Below are positions 52,799 to 62,046 of a stretch of DNA of 64,000 bases, piece by piece. Location: contig CADAAU010000010.1 in assembly GCA_902786015.1 (NCBI GenBank), forward strand, positions 124,001-188,000. The letters are read 5' to 3'. The translations under genes and the position numbers were made by a program. This stretch comes from an uncultured Coriobacteriaceae bacterium (GTDB taxonomy: Bacteria > Actinomycetota > Coriobacteriia > Coriobacteriales > Atopobiaceae). The first letter of the stretch is position 1, and each line of letters starts with the position of its first letter. The notes beneath the pieces were generated by a model. The model made no database searches and was not told the DNA's origin. It worked only from the letters and a program-made list of their open reading frames with translations.

Positions 52799-54667
52799 AT
52801 GGACCTCGATCTTAAGCGCGTGCTAGCAGCGCGACCAGATGCTCCTCGAAAGAGCGACCTCGCACCGCTCACCACAGTCTGGGGAGACTCTCTTGACTGC
52901 TCTTGCGTACTTTCAGAGCACCCTCGTCCACAACTCGAAAGGGACACGTGGGTCAGTCTAAACGGGTGGTGGGAGTATGCGATACGCGAGAGCTCTGATG
53001 CGCAGGGACTATGGCCTGTTGTGGCGATGCCTACGAGATGGGACGGGAAGATCTTGGTTCCATTCTCTCCTGAGTCTGCGCTCAGTGGTGTGGGGCGTCA
53101 ACTGTTACCCAATCAGCTCCTGTGGTATCGGCGCGAGGTTGACCTCAACCCATGCGCAGAATCGCGAAGGTTACTGCTGCACTTTGAGGCCGTTGACTAC
53201 TGCTGTGCTGTCTACGTCAACGGCATCAAGGTCTGCGAGCATAGGGGAGGATACCTGCCCTTCGACACGGATATTACCGACGTCGTGCGAGCTGGTGTAA
53301 ATGCGATTGTGCTCTGCGTATGGGATCCAAGTGAGTCGGGAACTCAACTGCGTGGAAAACAGCGCATCGTTCGCGGAAACATGTGGTATACGGCACAAAG
53401 TGGCATATGGCAAAGCGTGTGGCTCGAGGAAGTCGAGGCGACGCGTATCGTGTCGCTTGAACCACGCGCGCACGTAGATGCGGCAGAGTTCGAAGCCGTG
53501 GTTTGCGTGAGCGAGCCAGGCGGAGATCTGCTGATTGAGGTGATCGATGCCGCTGGGAACGTTGTCTCGTGCGCCCAGACCGTGCCGGAGGAAACAACGG
53601 TATCCGTGTGGATGCAAGTGTATGACATTCACCTATGGAGTCCCGACAAACCCTATCTTTACGGCATTCGGGCGACCTACGCCAATGATGAGGTGCGAAG
53701 CTACTGCGCGTTTAGGGTCGTGGGCATAGAGCGCGATGAGCGTGGCATCGCACGATTCTGCCTCAACCATAAGCCACTTTTTGTGCGCGGAGTGCTCGAT
53801 CAGGGATATTGGCCCGACGGCCTTATGACAGCGCCTTCAGACGAGGCCCTGGTTGCCGACATCGAGTTCGTACGCGCTGCGGGATTCAACATGTTGCGCA
53901 AACACATAAAGGTCGAATCGCGGCGGTGGTACTATCACTGCGACCGATTGGGAATTCTCGTGTGGCAAGACATGGTGAGCGGAGGTGGACTTCCGGGGGA
54001 GTGGACGAGTGCAAACATCCCCACGCTCGTTCGCCGAAGTTGGTCGATTCGCGACGATCGGAACGAGCGATCTTGGCGGCGTTTTGGTGCGGGAGACGCG
54101 GCATATCGCCACGAATGGCTCGAAACGGCACGTCAGACCATTGAGTTGCTCAGAAGCCATCCGTGTATCGCTACATGGGTGGTGTTCAACGAATCATGGG
54201 GACAGTTCTCGTCGCAAGAGAACTGCGATCAGCTCCGCTCGCTCGACAAGACTCGGCCGTTCATTGCGACGAGTGGCTGGTACGACCAGGGCGCGGGTGA
54301 CTACTATGCAGTGCACAATTACTTTAGGAGCATGCGTGTGTACAAGGACCCCCATGCGGGCCCATTCTGGCGTCGCAAGCCGCGTGCGTTTATTTTAGAC
54401 GAGTTTGGAGGCCTTACCTGTCCTGTGGAGGGTCACGTCTCGGTGCCCGACATCACCTATGGCTATGATGCGTTCGATAACGTTGACGAATGGCGGCACG
54501 CGGTTAGCAATCTGCTTGCCGAGGTTGACGCGCTCGAAGAAGAAGGCCTAGTGGGGTACGTATACACCCAGCTGAGCGATGTGGAGGAGGAAACCAATGG
54601 TTTGCTGACCTATGATCGTCGCGTCAACAAGTTCATGCGGCGAGCTACGGCAGAACCAGAGCTGTAA
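52799..54667 (+). CDS. Glycoside hydrolase family 2 enzyme
   Basis: 622 aa, no signal peptide, so intracellular. N-terminal sugar-binding beta-sandwich (LNGWWEYAI, LWYRREVDL, VDYCCAVYVNGIKVCEHRGG), an immunoglobulin-like middle and a TIM barrel with acid/base Glu in VVFNESWGQF and nucleophile Glu in FILDEFGGL. The family includes beta-galactosidases, glucuronidases and mannosidases; the specificity cannot be read from sequence. ATG at 52799 chosen by spacing from GGAG; a GTG at 52790 is too close. Its 3' end overlaps the convergent gene by 23 bp. Confidence 0.9.
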   Translation: MDLDLKRVLAARPDAPRKSDLAPLTTVWGDSLDCSCVLSEHPRPQLERDTWVSLNGWWEYAIRESSDAQGLWPVVAMPTRWDGKILVPFSPESALSGVGRQLLPNQLLWYRREVDLNPCAESRRLLLHFEAVDYCCAVYVNGIKVCEHRGGYLPFDTDITDVVRAGVNAIVLCVWDPSESGTQLRGKQRIVRGNMWYTAQSGIWQSVWLEEVEATRIVSLEPRAHVDAAEFEAVVCVSEPGGDLLIEVIDAAGNVVSCAQTVPEETTVSVWMQVYDIHLWSPDKPYLYGIRATYANDEVRSYCAFRVVGIERDERGIARFCLNHKPLFVRGVLDQGYWPDGLMTAPSDEALVADIEFVRAAGFNMLRKHIKVESRRWYYHCDRLGILVWQDMVSGGGLPGEWTSANIPTLVRRSWSIRDDRNERSWRRFGAGDAAYRHEWLETARQTIELLRSHPCIATWVVFNESWGQFSSQENCDQLRSLDKTRPFIATSGWYDQGAGDYYAVHNYFRSMRVYKDPHAGPFWRRKPRAFILDEFGGLTCPVEGHVSVPDITYGYDAFDNVDEWRHAVSNLLAEVDALEEEGLVGYVYTQLSDVEEETNGLLTYDRRVNKFMRRATAEPEL

Positions 54668-55553
54668 GTATCTCGCGACACCACTGCTGAAGTCGGCTCT
54701 TGCGCGGTGTGGGACTCGGTATGGGAACGAGTTCCACACCGCAGTAATGTCCCTCGCGCAACGCCCGGTATAAATGATAGTCACTTGTTAGCACGCAGAG
54801 CTGCCGCGAAGATTCGGGATGCCACAATCCTCGAATCTCCAAGAGCGTCAGTGAGTTCTGGATGTTCTCCGTCGTGTTGCGTGCCGCACGTTCCAATGCG
54901 ATCGAAGCTGGACTCACGCCCTGGCAAACGAGTTCATCACGCATGTAGTCTGCCTCACATCGCTTATCGTTGGGTACAGGGCCACCCGTGGGCACAAGCA
55001 TACGGTCTGGTCCCTCGTGCCAGAGCGTCGAAGCTGTTGTCAGGCGCTCAAGCAGCGTTGTGCTGAGCTTGCCCTCTTTTATTGCGCCTCCCAAAACAAT
55101 GATGATTGCATCAGGGTCAACGTGGCGATCTCCCGCATACACCGAGCGAAGCTTAAGAAAACCCAGCACAAACAGGATGAGAAGTGCGAACGACACGACA
55201 AAGACGGTCCAGAGGGCAACTAGGGCCGGACCTTGCGCATGCACGTAGGCAAGCGTCACCGCAGCGGCCGGTGCTATGGAGATCACGGCAATGGGAGCCA
55301 TACCCACTGACGTCTTTCTATGTGTTGCGAGATAGCGAATGTTGGGAATCAAGAGGCCAATCCAACAAAGAAACGCCACCGCCCACATCGTCCAAGCGAG
55401 CGTTGTGCCCGACAGGACGAGTTGGGCGGCGGTTGCTATCAACGGTCGTAGCCCTGCAAGCGTGCATAGTACAAGAATAACCCAGATGAAAGGTGCTAGC
55501 TGCTTCTCCCGTGCTATCGCAGTGCTTGAATTGACCTGGCTGGCCTTTCTCAC
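54645..55553 (-). CDS. YdcF-like (DUF218) membrane protein
   Basis: 302 aa: four hydrophobic segments (about residues 20-140) then a DUF218 domain with IIIVLGGAIKEGK, PTGGPVPNDKRCEADYM, ERAARNTTENIQNS and VLTSDYHLYRA. The family acts at the envelope; reaction unknown. GTG start overlaps the kup stop (GTGA), so it is translated with kup. A second DUF218 protein, a lipoprotein, lies at 28.2 kb. Confidence 0.88.
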   Translation of the reverse strand: MRKASQVNSSTAIAREKQLAPFIWVILVLCTLAGLRPLIATAAQLVLSGTTLAWTMWAVAFLCWIGLLIPNIRYLATHRKTSVGMAPIAVISIAPAAAVTLAYVHAQGPALVALWTVFVVSFALLILFVLGFLKLRSVYAGDRHVDPDAIIIVLGGAIKEGKLSTTLLERLTTASTLWHEGPDRMLVPTGGPVPNDKRCEADYMRDELVCQGVSPASIALERAARNTTENIQNSLTLLEIRGLWHPESSRQLCVLTSDYHLYRALREGHYCGVELVPIPSPTPRKSRLQQWCREILTALVLP

Positions 55554-57571
55554 GTTTGCGGCATCTCCACGTGTTTGAGCTCATGCTGACGCTTGCGACC
55601 CACAAAGAGCGGTACATACTCGTACATGATGGTGGAGTTCTCGAGTCCATACCAGTGCGCCGGGGAGCCGCAGATGCGACGGATGCGGTATTTGGCATGA
55701 AGTACCATCAGGTCCTTGCTCGAAACGTCAATCGATTCCGTGGGAACTTTGTGCACAAGGCAGAACCTAAAGTCGCCTACGTGTCCGGTGCGCTCATAAA
55801 TCGAGAATCGGTGTTCTTGCGCAGGGAGCCGTCCGCTCTCGACCATTGCGGAGACAACTTGGTACATATACTCGTTTACGCGTTGGTTAACCCTAAAGCC
55901 AAGTCGGAGCTGGACCTTAAAGACAAAGTCGGTGCCATAGTCGTTGATCCAGAACTCATGCGTGTAGGGCTCGTCGGTTACCGATACATTTACGAACCAG
56001 TATGCCTTTGCGCGCTTTGGTCTCTTGTCTAGAATCGAGTACAAGATGTCTCGGTCGAGAGTATCAGTGCTGGCATCATTGGTAAGGAACACAAGGTTGT
56101 CGGCCAAAAGCGGTACTTTGTCGTAGCTTCTGAGCTCACGCAGCTGCCCAAGATAGGTCTTCACTGGCAAGTTGATGCGTTCGCTCTGCTCGATGGTGGT
56201 TCCGCGCTCCCATACGTACATCACCAAGAAGATTGCCAGTGCCAGCAGCACGGTGACATAGCCTCCGTGCGTGAATTTGGTGAGACTCGAAAAGAAGAAG
56301 AACATCTCGATTGCCCCAAAGAAGGCAGCAAAGGGAACTGCGAGTATAGGTTTGTTTCGAATGCGCGAAAGAAAGAGCGTAAGAAGGATTGTAGTCATGA
56401 GCATGGTGACGGTGATGGCAAGGCCGTATGCCGCCTCCATGCGCTCCGAGCTTCTAAAGAACAGCACGACTCCAATGCAGCCGAACATAAGAACATAATT
56501 GACGTACGGAATGTAGATCTGGCCCTTCGTCTCGGACGGGTACTCGATCTTCATGTGGGGTAGCAGGTCCAGGCTTATGGCTTCGCTTACGATGGAGAAG
56601 CTGCCCGTGATGAGTGCTTGGCTTGCGATGATGGCCGCAAGCGTCGAGAGGACGACCGCAAAGATGCGCAATCCGCCCGGCAGCATCTCAAAGAATGGGT
56701 TCATTTCGGTGCCCATGGCAGCCAAGGCTGCATTGTCGCGCATAGAAAGAATCCAGGCGCCCTGTCCCAGATAGTTGAGTATCAGGCATGCCTTCACGAC
56801 GGGCCAGCTCGCATAGATGTTCGATTTGCCCACGTGCCCCATGTCGGAGTAGAGCGCTTCGGCACCGGTCGTACACAAGAAGACATTGCCAAGAACCATG
56901 ATGCCAGCTGAGTTGAGGTTGCCATCAAAGAGGAACATGACGCCACGTATGGGGTTGAACGCGCGGAGTACGTTGAGGTCGGCACCGATGTTCAAGATTC
57001 CAATGGTTCCAAGGAAACCAAACCAAATACACATGATGGGTCCAAATGCTCGACCGATCATGCCAGTACCGGCACGTTGCACAAGGAACAGAACGCCAAT
57101 GATAGCGATGGTAATCATAACGACGACGGTTTGGTTGTCGCCAATGATCTGGTGGACCAAATCGATACTTCGCAGGCCTTCGATGGCAGTGGTAACAGTT
57201 ACGGCGGGAGTCAGAATGCCGTCGGCGAGCAGCGCTGCGCCGCCTATCATTGCTGGTACGATGAGCCATTTTCCGCATTTGCGTACAAGACTGTATAGAG
57301 CAAAGATACCGCCCTCGTTGTGGTTGTCTGCCTTCATCGCAACAAGAACGTACTTTACTGTTGTGATGAGCGTCATGGTCCAAATAATCAGAGAGAGCGC
57401 TCCTATGACGACGTCGGGCTGCATCGTAGGCAGTCCACCATTTCCGTGCATGATTGCACGGAGCGTGTACATGGGACTCGTACCAATGTCGCCATATACA
57501 ACGCCCATGGTGACAAGTACCATACCCAAGCTAAAGGGGATGGCACTATGTGAGTTTCGTTCGGAAGACAT
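55550..57571 (-). CDS. kup: KUP-family potassium transporter
   Basis: 673 aa, about 12 membrane helices with the family signatures VVYGDIGTSPMYTLRA, GGIFALYSL, ADGILTPAVTVTTAIEGL and a long cytoplasmic C-terminal domain. Imports K+ with H+. The ATG at 57571 (MSSERNSH) follows AAAGGA; an upstream in-frame start is unlikely. The upstream interval contains two hairpins. Downstream gene ydcF-like is coupled to it. Confidence 0.95.
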   Translation of the reverse strand: MSSERNSHSAIPFSLGMVLVTMGVVYGDIGTSPMYTLRAIMHGNGGLPTMQPDVVIGALSLIIWTMTLITTVKYVLVAMKADNHNEGGIFALYSLVRKCGKWLIVPAMIGGAALLADGILTPAVTVTTAIEGLRSIDLVHQIIGDNQTVVVMITIAIIGVLFLVQRAGTGMIGRAFGPIMCIWFGFLGTIGILNIGADLNVLRAFNPIRGVMFLFDGNLNSAGIMVLGNVFLCTTGAEALYSDMGHVGKSNIYASWPVVKACLILNYLGQGAWILSMRDNAALAAMGTEMNPFFEMLPGGLRIFAVVLSTLAAIIASQALITGSFSIVSEAISLDLLPHMKIEYPSETKGQIYIPYVNYVLMFGCIGVVLFFRSSERMEAAYGLAITVTMLMTTILLTLFLSRIRNKPILAVPFAAFFGAIEMFFFFSSLTKFTHGGYVTVLLALAIFLVMYVWERGTTIEQSERINLPVKTYLGQLRELRSYDKVPLLADNLVFLTNDASTDTLDRDILYSILDKRPKRAKAYWFVNVSVTDEPYTHEFWINDYGTDFVFKVQLRLGFRVNQRVNEYMYQVVSAMVESGRLPAQEHRFSIYERTGHVGDFRFCLVHKVPTESIDVSSKDLMVLHAKYRIRRICGSPAHWYGLENSTIMYEYVPLFVGRKRQHELKHVEMPQT

Positions 57572-57668
57572 GCTCTTTGTCCTTTCGTGCGGACTACTCC
57601 TGCAGACCAAAACACGTAACTTTGAATTCATACCACATATGGGGATTCAGTGCATGGAGAATGCTGCA

Positions 57669-57747
57669 ATTGTGCCCTCTTTATGCAGGCACAATCGAGA
57701 ATGTAAACAAAGGTTCGGTTTGGTATCCCACGGTTGGCTTGTGGGAA
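57669..57747. other. Two hairpins in the kup upstream interval
   Basis: Inverted repeats 57669-57676/57688-57695 (ATTGTGCC/GGCACAAT) and 57726-57731/57741-57746 (TCCCAC/GTGGGA) lie between kup (minus) and a small plus-strand gene. They could be part of a kup leader. I compared by eye with the c-di-AMP (ydaO) riboswitch and found no convincing match. Confidence 0.4.
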
Positions 57748-57820
57748 TAATATTCGTTTATGACATCTTCTAGTGTAGTAACATGAGATGCCATTGTACT
57801 GCGACGAAGAGGGAATGTGC

Positions 57821-58123
57821 ATGATAGATGGGACGTATGCCGTATTGGCAAAGACTCCGCTCGGCAAGAGAAAAGGCCATCTCGTGCTAGCAACCGAGGG
57901 TGACGTTTGCTATGCCGACCTCACGGTTGCCGGAAAGACAAAACGCCTTGAAGGAACGCTGGAAGGCGAGGACGTCACCTTTGAGGGAAACGTACGCATG
58001 CCTTTCCCGTTTGGTAAAGTGGCGTATGTGCTTTCGGGGACGGTGGTGGGTGACGAGCTTAATGGCGTCTGCCGTGCAAAGAAGTTTGCCTTTGACGTGA
58101 ACGGAACACGCGTCTTCGAGTAG
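57821..58123 (+). CDS. Small beta-strand-rich protein, unknown function
   Basis: 100 aa: MIDGTYAVLAKTPLGKRKGHLVL followed by alternating strands and Gly turns (LEGTLEGEDVTFEGNVRMPFP shown partly; VAYVLSGTVVGDELNGVC). Such small lipocalin- or barrel-like proteins are annotated as hypothetical in related genomes. The ATG at 57821 follows AGAGGGA; a start at 57788 is possible. It is followed 27 bp later by a tiny membrane protein. Confidence 0.7.
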   Translation: MIDGTYAVLAKTPLGKRKGHLVLATEGDVCYADLTVAGKTKRLEGTLEGEDVTFEGNVRMPFPFGKVAYVLSGTVVGDELNGVCRAKKFAFDVNGTRVFE

Positions 58124-58150
58124 TCAAGAAGCCACGAAGGAGGGTTTGCC

Positions 58151-58309
58151 ATGCCCAACAATACTGAGTTCAGTTCAAAGATTCCCACGGAGGACGAGAT
58201 CGAGGAAGGGCGCAAGAGCTCACTGCTTGTCGGTTTGATTATTGGTGGTGTTGTTGTCGCCGTGGGGATTATTGCCTACCTTATCTTTGGTAAGTACTTG
58301 GTCGTATAA
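58151..58309 (+). CDS. Very small single-pass membrane protein
   Basis: 52 aa: charged N-terminus (MPNNTEFSSKIPTEDEIEEG) and a membrane helix (SSLLVGLIIGGVVVAVGII) ending FGKYLVV. The ATG follows AGGAGGG with 7-bp spacing and a strong bidirectional terminator begins 39 bp after the TAA, so it is probably expressed, together with the gene upstream. No function known. Confidence 0.7.
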   Translation: MPNNTEFSSKIPTEDEIEEGRKSSLLVGLIIGGVVVAVGIIAYLIFGKYLVV

Positions 58310-58347
58310 GACAAACATAGAAGGGCCACGCAAGGTGACGCAAACGA

Positions 58348-58391
58348 ACCCGGCGTGGATGCGTCAAACACGACGCATCCACGCCGGGTTA
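58348..58391. terminator. Bidirectional terminator between convergent genes
   Basis: A perfect 19-bp stem (58348-58366 with 58373-58391) and 6-nt loop lies between the small membrane protein gene (plus) and cysK (minus). The T content after the stem is modest on either strand, but the location and strength support a shared terminator. Confidence 0.85.
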
Positions 58392-58431
58392 TTCGTTCCG
58401 TCAGTGGAATGGGGCTCTATATAATATGTGC

Positions 58432-59343
58432 TTACAGATCCATCGACAGGTAGCGCTCGCCTGTGTCGGGAAGGATGAAGACGATGGTCTTGCCGGCGAG
58501 CTCCGGTCTTTGTGCAAGCTCTAGTGCTGCCGTTGTTGCCGCACCCGAAGAAATGCCCACAAGCAGGCCCGCTTTCTGGGCGAGAAGCTTCTTCGTCTCG
58601 ATGGCGTCGCCAGAGAGAACGGGGATGATCTCGTCCACAACCGTTGCGTCGTAGGTATCTGGGACAAAACCAGCGCCGATGCCTTGGATGCGATGCGGTC
58701 CCGATGGTTTGCCTGCAAGTACCTGAGACTCTGCCGGCTCGACGGCAACGGCTTTGACGTGGGGGTTTTTCTCCTTGAGGAATTTGGCCGTTCCAGAAAT
58801 AGTTCCTCCGGTTCCTACGCCGGCCACTATTACGTCGATGGTGCCTTCGGTCGCTTCCCAAATCTCCGGTCCCGTTGTCTGATAATGGATGCGCGGATTG
58901 GCGGGGTTCACGAACTGGCCGGCTATGATCGAGTCAGGTGTCTGTGCGTGGATCTCCTCAGCGCGAGCCACGGCGCCCTTCATTCCTTCTGCTCCGGGCG
59001 TGAGTACGATGTCTGCACCGTACGAGGCCGCAAGCTTACGACGCTCGACACTCATCGTCTCGGGCATGACCAAGATCATACGGTAACCGCGCGCCGCGGC
59101 GAGCATGGCCAGTCCCACGCCGGTGTTGCCGCTCGTTGGTTCGATGATGGTGCCGCCCGGTTTGAGTGAACCATCTTGCTCGGCTGCGTCAATCATCGCC
59201 TTTGCGATGCGATCCTTTACTGAGCCACCTGGGTTCGTGGCCTCATACTTTCCAAGCAGCCTTGCCTTTCCATCAACCATGAACGAGAGGTCGACCAGCG
59301 GCGTGCCACCAATAAGCGTCTCGACGTGTCCTACGGTTGCCAT
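58432..59343 (-). CDS. cysK: Cysteine synthase (O-acetylserine sulfhydrylase)
   Basis: Makes cysteine from O-acetylserine and sulfide with PLP. 303 aa; PLP lysine in NPGGSVKDRIA, substrate loop EPTSGNTGVGLAM, phosphate loop GVGTGGTISG and the C-terminal GISSGAA with Ser. Start follows AAGGAG (minus strand). A 10-bp-arm palindrome about 50 bp upstream overlaps the likely promoter and probably regulates it. Confidence 0.95.
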   Translation of the reverse strand: MATVGHVETLIGGTPLVDLSFMVDGKARLLGKYEATNPGGSVKDRIAKAMIDAAEQDGSLKPGGTIIEPTSGNTGVGLAMLAAARGYRMILVMPETMSVERRKLAASYGADIVLTPGAEGMKGAVARAEEIHAQTPDSIIAGQFVNPANPRIHYQTTGPEIWEATEGTIDVIVAGVGTGGTISGTAKFLKEKNPHVKAVAVEPAESQVLAGKPSGPHRIQGIGAGFVPDTYDATVVDEIIPVLSGDAIETKKLLAQKAGLLVGISSGAATTAALELAQRPELAGKTIVFILPDTGERYLSMDL

Positions 59344-59394
59344 TACAAGCTCCTTTCAACGAGTATGAGTCGATGTGTAGTAGAATGCCACTAT

Positions 59395-59419
59395 AATTCC
59401 TACTAATCAAGTAGGAATT
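59395..59419. promoter_or_regulatory. Palindromic operator candidate upstream of cysK
   Basis: AATTCCTACT (59395-59404) and AGTAGGAATT (59410-59419) form a perfect 10-bp inverted repeat with 5-bp spacer. On the minus strand TATAGT lies right beside it as a possible -10. The shape resembles sites of Rrf2-type cysteine regulators such as CymR, whose sites also carry TTCC/GGAA arms; the assignment to that family is inference. Confidence 0.6.
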
Positions 59420-59560
59420 AAGTAAACATTTCGAAACGAGGCGATCTATGTCTTTCTGTATGCCGACTTGCAACTGAATTGGCTTTCAGTTTTAAAAAAC
59501 AAGTATGATGGATGGCATTGAATTCGAATTCCGGCGGGGAAAGATGAGGTGCTTTGCGAA

Positions 59561-61852
59561 ATGAGTAATAGAGCGATACGAAATCTAGCGGTACTTGTTG
59601 CTTTGATTGCGGCTCTTTCCATGCCGAGAGTCCTTTTTGCAGAAGAACAGAAAGCCAGTGGCATGTATGAAACTGCGATTGAGATTGATGCGCCTGAAGC
59701 CAAGGTGGTTCAGGGCGACTCCGATGGGCTGACACAAGTGCCCGATGGCGGAACGCGCGAATCGAATGGGGCGATCACGGAAAGTGAGGCTATGCCCGCG
59801 GTCGACGCGATGCACGCAAGCGCGACGGGCGATTCAGCGAGCGTGGAGGAAGTGACATCTCAACATGGTGGACAAAGTCACGGGGAAGAGTTTGCATTAA
59901 CGTCCGCAGCTACAGGTCCGCGTGTCTCGGTAGAGGTTCACGTGCAGCAAGATGGCTGGAAGGAGGCAGTTAAGGATGGCTCTCCTGCTGGTACAACAGG
60001 AAGGTCGCTTCGCCTTGAAAGTCTTCGTATGCGCTTGGAGGGACTCCCCGAAAATGTGACGGGAGGCATTCGCTATCGTGTGCATGTTCAACGGAATGGC
60101 TGGCAGGACTGGTGCGCGGACGGAGAGCAGGCTGGTACAGAAGGACTCTCGCTGCGCTTGGAGGCTGCACAGATCGAGCTTACGGGCAATGCGGCGGAAG
60201 AATATGACGTTTGGTATCGCGTTCATGCACAAAGTCTTGGCTGGATGGGCTGGGCAAAGAACGGGGAGACTTCGGGTACGGCCGGTATGGCAAAGCGTCT
60301 CGAAAGCGTTCAGGTGGTTGTTCTTCCCAAGGGGTCGCCGGCTCCCGTGGCGGAGGACCAATCGTACGACGAAGCGTTTGCAGGTGCTGAGGAAGTGCGT
60401 TTGCAAGCACACGTTCAACATGATGGATGGCAGGACTGGGCTGTTGGAGGCCAGATAAGCGGAACAACCGGTCGGTCGTTACGAGTTGAATCGCTTCGGG
60501 CCGAGCTTTCGGGCACCCGCGTTCCAGGTAGCGTCGAACTGCTTGGTCATGTGCAAAAGATAGGCTGGGGCGAGTCGTGGGGGCCTTCCTGTGGCACTGA
60601 GGGACAATCCCTGCGGCTGGAGGCTGTGCGCATGCGTCTTGTTGGTGAGGCTGCTGAAGTCTATGACCTGTATTACCGGGCTCATGTTCAACGCATAGGT
60701 TGGATGGGCTGGTGCAAAGACGGAGAGCCGATTGGAACGCAGGGGCTTGGAGCTCGTGTCGAAGCTTTCCAGACGAAGCTTGTTTCCAAGGGAGATCCTG
60801 CCCCCGCTGAGGACGGGCAGTCAGTTTCGGTTCCGTTTGTATCTAACGAGTCCCTCGAATTCAGAACGCTTGCTGCGGGAGGTCCATGGAATGATTGGCT
60901 CGAATCAGGCGTTTCGGGGCAGGAAGGTGGTCCTGCGATTGTGGGGATGCAGGCTCGGGTTGATGGTGACCTTTCCGGCGACGTAGTTTACTCCATCCAC
61001 GTTTCCAAAGAGGGATGGCTGTCAGATGTCAGAGGCGATGCGGTGGCGCAGGGCGTCCAGGGTGGAAACATCGAAGCGTTTACCGCGTCATTGACCGGCG
61101 ATGTTTCCAAAGCTTACAACATATGGTACCGAGGATATGTTTCCGGAAAAGGCTGGATGGGATGGACGAAGAATGGTGCGCAGGCGGGTTCCATTGGTTG
61201 CTCACTACCTCTTGAGGCAATTGAGCTCCGGCTTGTGCCAGCGACGTATGGAGCCCCCGGACCAACTGAACGACCTCTTTACGCCAAGCCAAGCATAAAC
61301 ATCATTCAGGACATCCATCCAGAGTTCATCCATGGCGAGAAACCTGCCGAATACCAAAAGTACATTGTTATGCACGATACCGAAGGTATTGGTGCGCCTC
61401 AGAACGTCGTTGCAGGTTGGGTTGCAGCCGGACGCTTCGTTGCGGCTCACTTCGTTATAGGCCTCGACGGAACGATTGTACAATGTATACCCATAGACAA
61501 AATCGGTCATCATGCCACTCATGGCAACAAGGGACACAACGAGAAGTTTGGTACGCCGGAAGATGGTCGAGACGACCTGAGGGGTGTCAGCTCGTGGGCC
61601 GTCCCCGCCGACATCGGCCTTAACTCGTATGCAATCGGTATCGAGATGGTGCACGTGGGGGCTTCACATGACGATTATCCTGCGGCTCAGCTCGACGCGC
61701 TCGACGCACTTATTGCGTATATTGACGACTACTATGGTTTCCAGAGCCAAATCATCCAGCACAAGGACTGGGCGGAGGGAAACTCGGATTGTTCCGATGA
61801 GTTCCAGCAATACCTCCGGAATCTGCAGGAGACGCGACGCACGCGTCGATAG
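59561..61852 (+). CDS. Secreted N-acetylmuramoyl-L-alanine amidase with nine ChW repeats
   Basis: 763 aa. Signal peptide ending PRVLFA-EE, a polar linker, then nine ChW-type repeats in three sets of three (about residues 125-565); the third repeat of each set has GWMGW, and the seventh repeat is degenerate. A C-terminal Amidase_2 domain follows: IVMHDTEG (zinc His), AAHFVIGLDGTI, AIGIEMVH and IIQHKDWAEGNSDCS (second zinc His). Probably cleaves its own or neighbours' peptidoglycan while bound to the surface. ATG at 59561 preferred; GTG at 59549 possible. A -10-like TATGAT lies about 55 bp upstream. Confidence 0.88.
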   Translation: MSNRAIRNLAVLVALIAALSMPRVLFAEEQKASGMYETAIEIDAPEAKVVQGDSDGLTQVPDGGTRESNGAITESEAMPAVDAMHASATGDSASVEEVTSQHGGQSHGEEFALTSAATGPRVSVEVHVQQDGWKEAVKDGSPAGTTGRSLRLESLRMRLEGLPENVTGGIRYRVHVQRNGWQDWCADGEQAGTEGLSLRLEAAQIELTGNAAEEYDVWYRVHAQSLGWMGWAKNGETSGTAGMAKRLESVQVVVLPKGSPAPVAEDQSYDEAFAGAEEVRLQAHVQHDGWQDWAVGGQISGTTGRSLRVESLRAELSGTRVPGSVELLGHVQKIGWGESWGPSCGTEGQSLRLEAVRMRLVGEAAEVYDLYYRAHVQRIGWMGWCKDGEPIGTQGLGARVEAFQTKLVSKGDPAPAEDGQSVSVPFVSNESLEFRTLAAGGPWNDWLESGVSGQEGGPAIVGMQARVDGDLSGDVVYSIHVSKEGWLSDVRGDAVAQGVQGGNIEAFTASLTGDVSKAYNIWYRGYVSGKGWMGWTKNGAQAGSIGCSLPLEAIELRLVPATYGAPGPTERPLYAKPSINIIQDIHPEFIHGEKPAEYQKYIVMHDTEGIGAPQNVVAGWVAAGRFVAAHFVIGLDGTIVQCIPIDKIGHHATHGNKGHNEKFGTPEDGRDDLRGVSSWAVPADIGLNSYAIGIEMVHVGASHDDYPAAQLDALDALIAYIDDYYGFQSQIIQHKDWAEGNSDCSDEFQQYLRNLQETRRTRR

Positions 61853-61891
61853 CGGCTGTTGTCACGCAAGGTAGCGCGAAGGAGCTGGAAT

Positions 61892-61928
61892 GTCCCCTAT
61901 GGCGTATCGAAAGTGAGCCATGGGGGAC
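61892..61928 (+). terminator. Terminator-like hairpin after the amidase gene
   Basis: 12-bp arms (61892-61903 with 61917-61928, one G-U) lie 40 bp after the stop and are followed by a weak GAGCAAGTTTTG tract. Confidence 0.65.
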
Positions 61929-62046
61929 GAGCAAGTTTTGTAGAAAGCGCATGTGTTGCAATTTATTGCAAATGACTTGTCAATTCGTGCGAGAAGGGCT
62001 TTTTTGTGCGAGACTAAAGTCCACATCAAAAACGGCAGGAGGTCCC

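Noticed and set aside
57572..57820. c-di-AMP (ydaO) riboswitch before kup
   Set aside because: Only two short hairpins are present; the conserved ydaO core segments could not be recognised.
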